From VRUE01 sp963748075 (lineage in GTDB: Bacteria; Actinomycetota; Thermoleophilia; Solirubrobacterales; 70-9), in assembly GCA_963748075.1 (NCBI GenBank), contig CAVVHQ010000049.1, forward strand, positions 62,001 through 126,000: DNA of 64,000 nucleotides. Direction: 5' to 3'. The translations under genes and the position numbers were made by a program. Position 1 is the first letter of the stretch; every line of letters starts with the position of its first letter. This document shows positions 63,870 through 64,000 of the stretch, in pieces. The notes under the pieces were generated by a model. The model ran no database searches. It worked only from the letters and a program-made list of their open reading frames with translations, and was not told the DNA's origin.

Positions 63870-63983
63870 GGAGGGGTTGGGGGTCCCTCCTCTCTCAACT
63901 TTTTCCGAAGACAGCTTGCGGCTGTCCGCGAGCCGCGTTTCGGAAAAAGTACAAGCCGTTCGGAGGGACCCCCAACCCCTCCC
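63869..63983 (+). promoter_or_regulatory. Large branched hairpin after otsA (family B element)
   Basis: A perfect 22-bp outer arm (63869-63890 with 63962-63983) starts on the last base of the otsA stop. The core repeats the hemC-leader design: P1 ACTTTTTCCG (63898-63907) with CGGAAAAAGT (63941-63950), P2 GACAG/CTGTC (63910-63914, 63922-63926), P3 GAGC with GTTT wobble pairs. It could end otsA transcription or lead into the next gene beyond the window. Confidence 0.75.
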
Positions 63984-64000
63984 CCTCAAAAGCTTCCGCG

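Noticed and set aside
60624..63989. 1121-codon minus-strand frame over htrA, treT and otsA
   Set aside because: Antisense shadow rich in Asp, Val, Gly and Arg; the plus-strand genes have unmistakable motifs.

Overview
The window reads as a chromosomal segment of a high-GC actinobacterium, most likely class Thermoleophilia (Solirubrobacterales-like). That placement is an inference from three things: strong G/C bias at third codon positions; lineage-typical families (two large secreted proteins, one carrying a CRAYELVSPPEK-type start, a DUF6458 membrane protein, TreT trehalose synthase, methylmalonyl-CoA epimerase); and frequent GTG starts. No rRNA operon, CRISPR array, recognisable transposase or integrase was seen.

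Layout. 1-15850: a benzoylformate-decarboxylase-like gene cut by the left edge, an M15-like peptidase, a lipoprotein, fumC, an aldehyde dehydrogenase, a SpoIID-like protein, a secreted M4 metalloprotease with a shredded tail, ychF, a PAP2 phosphatase, and two frame-broken genes (BtrH-like and a large secreted protein). 15879-22501: Fic, methyltransferase, methylmalonyl-CoA epimerase, DUF1385, rarA and a second aldehyde dehydrogenase. 22587-30184: a heme and cytochrome c maturation block, ccmA-ccmB-ccmC-ccmD-hemA-hemC-cobA/hemD, followed by birA. 30080-37933: helicase, thioredoxin-like lipoprotein, NfeD/SPFH pair, a galT-like gene, YceH and dienelactone hydrolase. 38001-43804: an accessory island. 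43836-57889: a truncated TetR-like gene, two giant secreted proteins, pyrE, L,D-transpeptidase, CPBP protease, class A PBP, a GT-C glycosyltransferase, a UPF0104 protein and thiL. 58151-63869: response regulator/kinase/HtrA, then treT and otsA.

Two things stand out. First, the segment is full of perfect or near-perfect hairpins 35-120 bp long. Several fall into families present in two or more copies with compensatory arm changes: ychF and hemA leaders; hemC leader and the region after otsA; cobA/hemD leader and inside rarA; birA leader and inside the GT-C gene. Many end 12-35 nt upstream of a start codon, and others lie inside genes (cobA, rarA, birA, and thiL, where the reading frame is broken). 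They look like non-autonomous mobile hairpins, cis-acting leader structures, or both.

Second, the island is built of repeated units. Each begins with the 5' half of a tRNA-Arg gene (through the anticodon loop) and has a GGGCAGC/GCTGCCC palindrome 138 bp (two units) or 154 bp (third) from the tRNA start. Two of these units carry cargo genes: an AAA ATPase, and an MNT nucleotidyltransferase/HEPN/DUF5678 set. An orphan tRNA 3' half closes the island. The third unit carries AT-rich, degenerate, partly duplicated sequence unlike the rest of the window.

Around ten genes show single-base frameshifts, often at G/C runs. This could be assembly error or real decay, and raw reads would be needed to tell.
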